A DNA stretch of 7,806 nucleotides from Clostridia bacterium (GTDB taxonomy: Bacteria; Bacillota; Clostridia; Oscillospirales; CAG-272): NCBI GenBank assembly GCA_017520365.1, contig JAFXFQ010000173.1, positions 1 through 7,806 on the forward strand, given 5' to 3'. The stretch's first letter is position 1. Every line of letters begins with the position of its first letter. The notes under the pieces are model-generated. The model saw only the letters and a list, made by a program, of their open reading frames with translations, made no database searches and had not been told where the DNA came from. This document shows, piece after piece, positions 6,833 to 7,806 of the stretch. The position numbers and the translations under genes were made by a program.

Positions 6833-6880
6833 GGGGGAGAAATTGGTGTGAAAAATGGGGGAAATACGCTCATTGGCGGA

Positions 6881-6909
6881 TTGACATTTGTGCATTGTTT
6901 ATATATAAT
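6881..6909 (+). promoter_or_regulatory. Consensus sigma-A promoter of rnfC
   Basis: TTGACA (6881-6886) and TATAAT (6904-6909) are perfect and 17 nt apart. A second TATAAT overlaps at 6909-6914 but would need a 22-nt spacer. The predicted start is near 6916, giving a leader of about 83 nt before the rnfC ATG. Confidence 0.88.
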
Positions 6910-6941
6910 ATAATTGGAGTGAATTGTGTTATAAAATAGTC

Positions 6942-6967
6942 GGGCAGGGCATTGTTTTGCCCCGCTT
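6942..6967 (+). other. Stem-loop in the rnfC mRNA leader
   Basis: GGGCA (6947-6951) pairs with TGCCC (6958-6962) across a 6-nt loop. After an A-C mismatch the stem continues with GC (6944-6945) to GC (6964-6965) and two possible G-U pairs. Only three T residues follow, so it is not a good terminator. It lies within the predicted 5' leader about 30 nt before the ATG and may affect mRNA stability or translation. Confidence 0.4.
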
Positions 6968-6998
6968 TGGCTGTCAGAACAGTTGAAAGGAGAGACTG

Positions 6999-7806
6999 AT
7001 GCGAAAGCTTAACGGCATTGTATTGCCCCATCATAAAAAAACGAAGGATATTGTCCCCAAAAGGATGTTTCCTGCGAAGGAAAATCTTTATCCCATGCAT
7101 CAGAATATAGGTGCCCCCGCCGTTCCCTGCGTAAAGGTTGGTGACGAGGTGAAGGTTGGAACGATCATCGCAACTGCAGGGGGATATGTATCCTCCCCCA
7201 TCTACTCCGGTGTTTCCGGAAAGGTCAAAAAAATTGAGGAGAGAGTTCAGCCCGGCGGCGTATTTTCTCCCACTGTCATTATCGAATCTGACGGACTTCA
7301 GACAATGGAGGATGTTACTCCCCCTGTTGTTACCACAAGGGAGGAGTTTCTGCGTGCCGTTCTTGACAGCGGTATCGTTGGCCTTGGCGGAGCGGGCTTT
7401 CCTACTTCAGTCAAGCTTACACTCAAGGAGGCTTCCGCAGTTGACTGCGTTATCGTGAACGGTGCAGAGTGCGAGCCCTATATCACAAGTGATACAAGGA
7501 CCATGCTTGACCGTGCCGACGATATATGTGAAGGAATCGAGCTTATCAGAAAGCATATGGGTGTCGAGCGCTTTATTATCGGTATTGAAAAGAACAAGCC
7601 CGAGTGCATAAAGAATATGAAAAAGACAGCCGGCGCTCTTTCGGGAGTTACCGTTGCGGCGCTTCCTTCTCTCTATCCTCAGGGCGGTGAAAAGGTGCTT
7701 ATTTATCATACCACAGGCCGTGTTGTAGGAGAGGGAATGCTTCCTCTGGACGTTGGCGTTATAGTTATCAATTGCACTACGCTTGCAGAGATCGGAAGAT
7801 ATGTAA
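6999..7806 (+). CDS. rnfC: Rnf complex subunit C (NADH-oxidising subunit), 3' end beyond window
   Basis: RnfC is the peripheral subunit of the ion-pumping ferredoxin:NAD+ oxidoreductase and is thought to carry the NAD(H) site. The first 269 codons are present and open to the right edge. Seen in order are an N-terminal segment typical of the family (LNGIVLPHHKKTKD), MHQNIGAPAVPCVKVGDEV (33-51) and SPIYSGVSGKV (66-76), which form the biotinyl-like region. The flavin/NADH-binding 51-kDa-type domain follows with GLGGAGFPTSVKL (128-140), NGAECEPYITSD (154-165) and YPQGGEK (226-232). The C-terminal region with the 4Fe-4S cysteine motifs lies outside the window. AAAGGAGA is placed about 5-7 nt before the ATG at 6999. 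It is probably the first gene of an rnfCDGEAB-type operon, as in other clostridia, and is divergent from the dehydrogenase operon. Confidence 0.94.
   Translation, partial: MRKLNGIVLPHHKKTKDIVPKRMFPAKENLYPMHQNIGAPAVPCVKVGDEVKVGTIIATAGGYVSSPIYSGVSGKVKKIEERVQPGGVFSPTVIIESDGLQTMEDVTPPVVTTREEFLRAVLDSGIVGLGGAGFPTSVKLTLKEASAVDCVIVNGAECEPYITSDTRTMLDRADDICEGIELIRKHMGVERFIIGIEKNKPECIKNMKKTAGALSGVTVAALPSLYPQGGEKVLIYHTTGRVVGEGMLPLDVGVIVINCTTLAEIGRYV

Larger units (their letters stand above)
6656..6998. other. Divergent intergenic control region between the regulator gene and rnfC
   Basis: This 343-nt stretch has no plausible gene. It holds the two divergent promoters, about 112 bp between their -35 boxes, several inverted repeats, and two untranslated leaders of about 80 nt each. 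It is clearly richer in A and T than the flanking genes. Nothing resembling a riboswitch or tRNA was recognised. Confidence 0.85.

Noticed and set aside
6870..7100. 76-codon minus-strand frame across the rnfC promoter and start
   Set aside because: It covers a perfect promoter, leader and ribosome binding site of rnfC and has no supporting signal of its own.
7407..7709. 100-codon minus-strand frame inside rnfC
   Set aside because: It is a shadow of rnfC, whose plus-strand frame carries the family motifs.

Overview
The window looks like part of the chromosome of a Gram-positive anaerobe, most likely a gut-type member of the Clostridia (Bacillota). The reasons are strong AGGAGG-type ribosome binding sites, sigma-A promoters at or near perfect consensus with 17-bp spacers, a lipobox lipoprotein, an Rnf complex gene, and roughly even base composition. 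The exact family cannot be fixed from the sequence alone.

Layout, left to right. Positions 1-492 (minus strand) are the first 164 codons of a putative lipoprotein that runs off the left edge. It has its own promoter (522-550) and Shine-Dalgarno. Positions 613-639 are a rho-independent terminator that closes the large minus-strand operon next to it. That operon, read right to left from a consensus promoter at 6740-6768, encodes a DeoR/GlpR-type regulator (5876-6655), the E2 acyltransferase (4555-5847), the E3 dihydrolipoamide dehydrogenase (3163-4542) and a fused E1 alpha-beta thiamine-diphosphate dehydrogenase of 830 residues (647-3139). Gaps are only 28, 12 and 23 nt, so the four genes are probably one transcript. 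Positions 6656-6998 are a 343-nt divergent control region packed with inverted repeats. From 6999 to the right edge (plus strand) lies the start of rnfC, with its own perfect TTGACA-17-TATAAT promoter; it is probably the first gene of an rnf operon.

How it works together: E1, E2 and E3 form a complete 2-oxoacid (or acetoin) dehydrogenase complex. It oxidatively cleaves its substrate to acyl-CoA with lipoate as carrier and produces NADH at E3. The substrate is probably pyruvate, but acetoin-type features in E1 leave this open. The divergent Rnf complex exchanges electrons between NADH and ferredoxin while moving ions across the membrane. The pairing suggests a redox module in which NADH from the dehydrogenase could be handled by Rnf, possibly under shared control from the intergenic repeats; this link is inference.

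The most unusual points are the E1 fusion with two insertions in its alpha half (one inside the thiamine-diphosphate motif), the regulator-E2-E3-E1 gene order, the 20-bp near-perfect palindrome in the operon leader, and the overlapping TGTGAA/TTCACA repeats between the two promoters. No mobile element, CRISPR array, tRNA or rRNA was seen.
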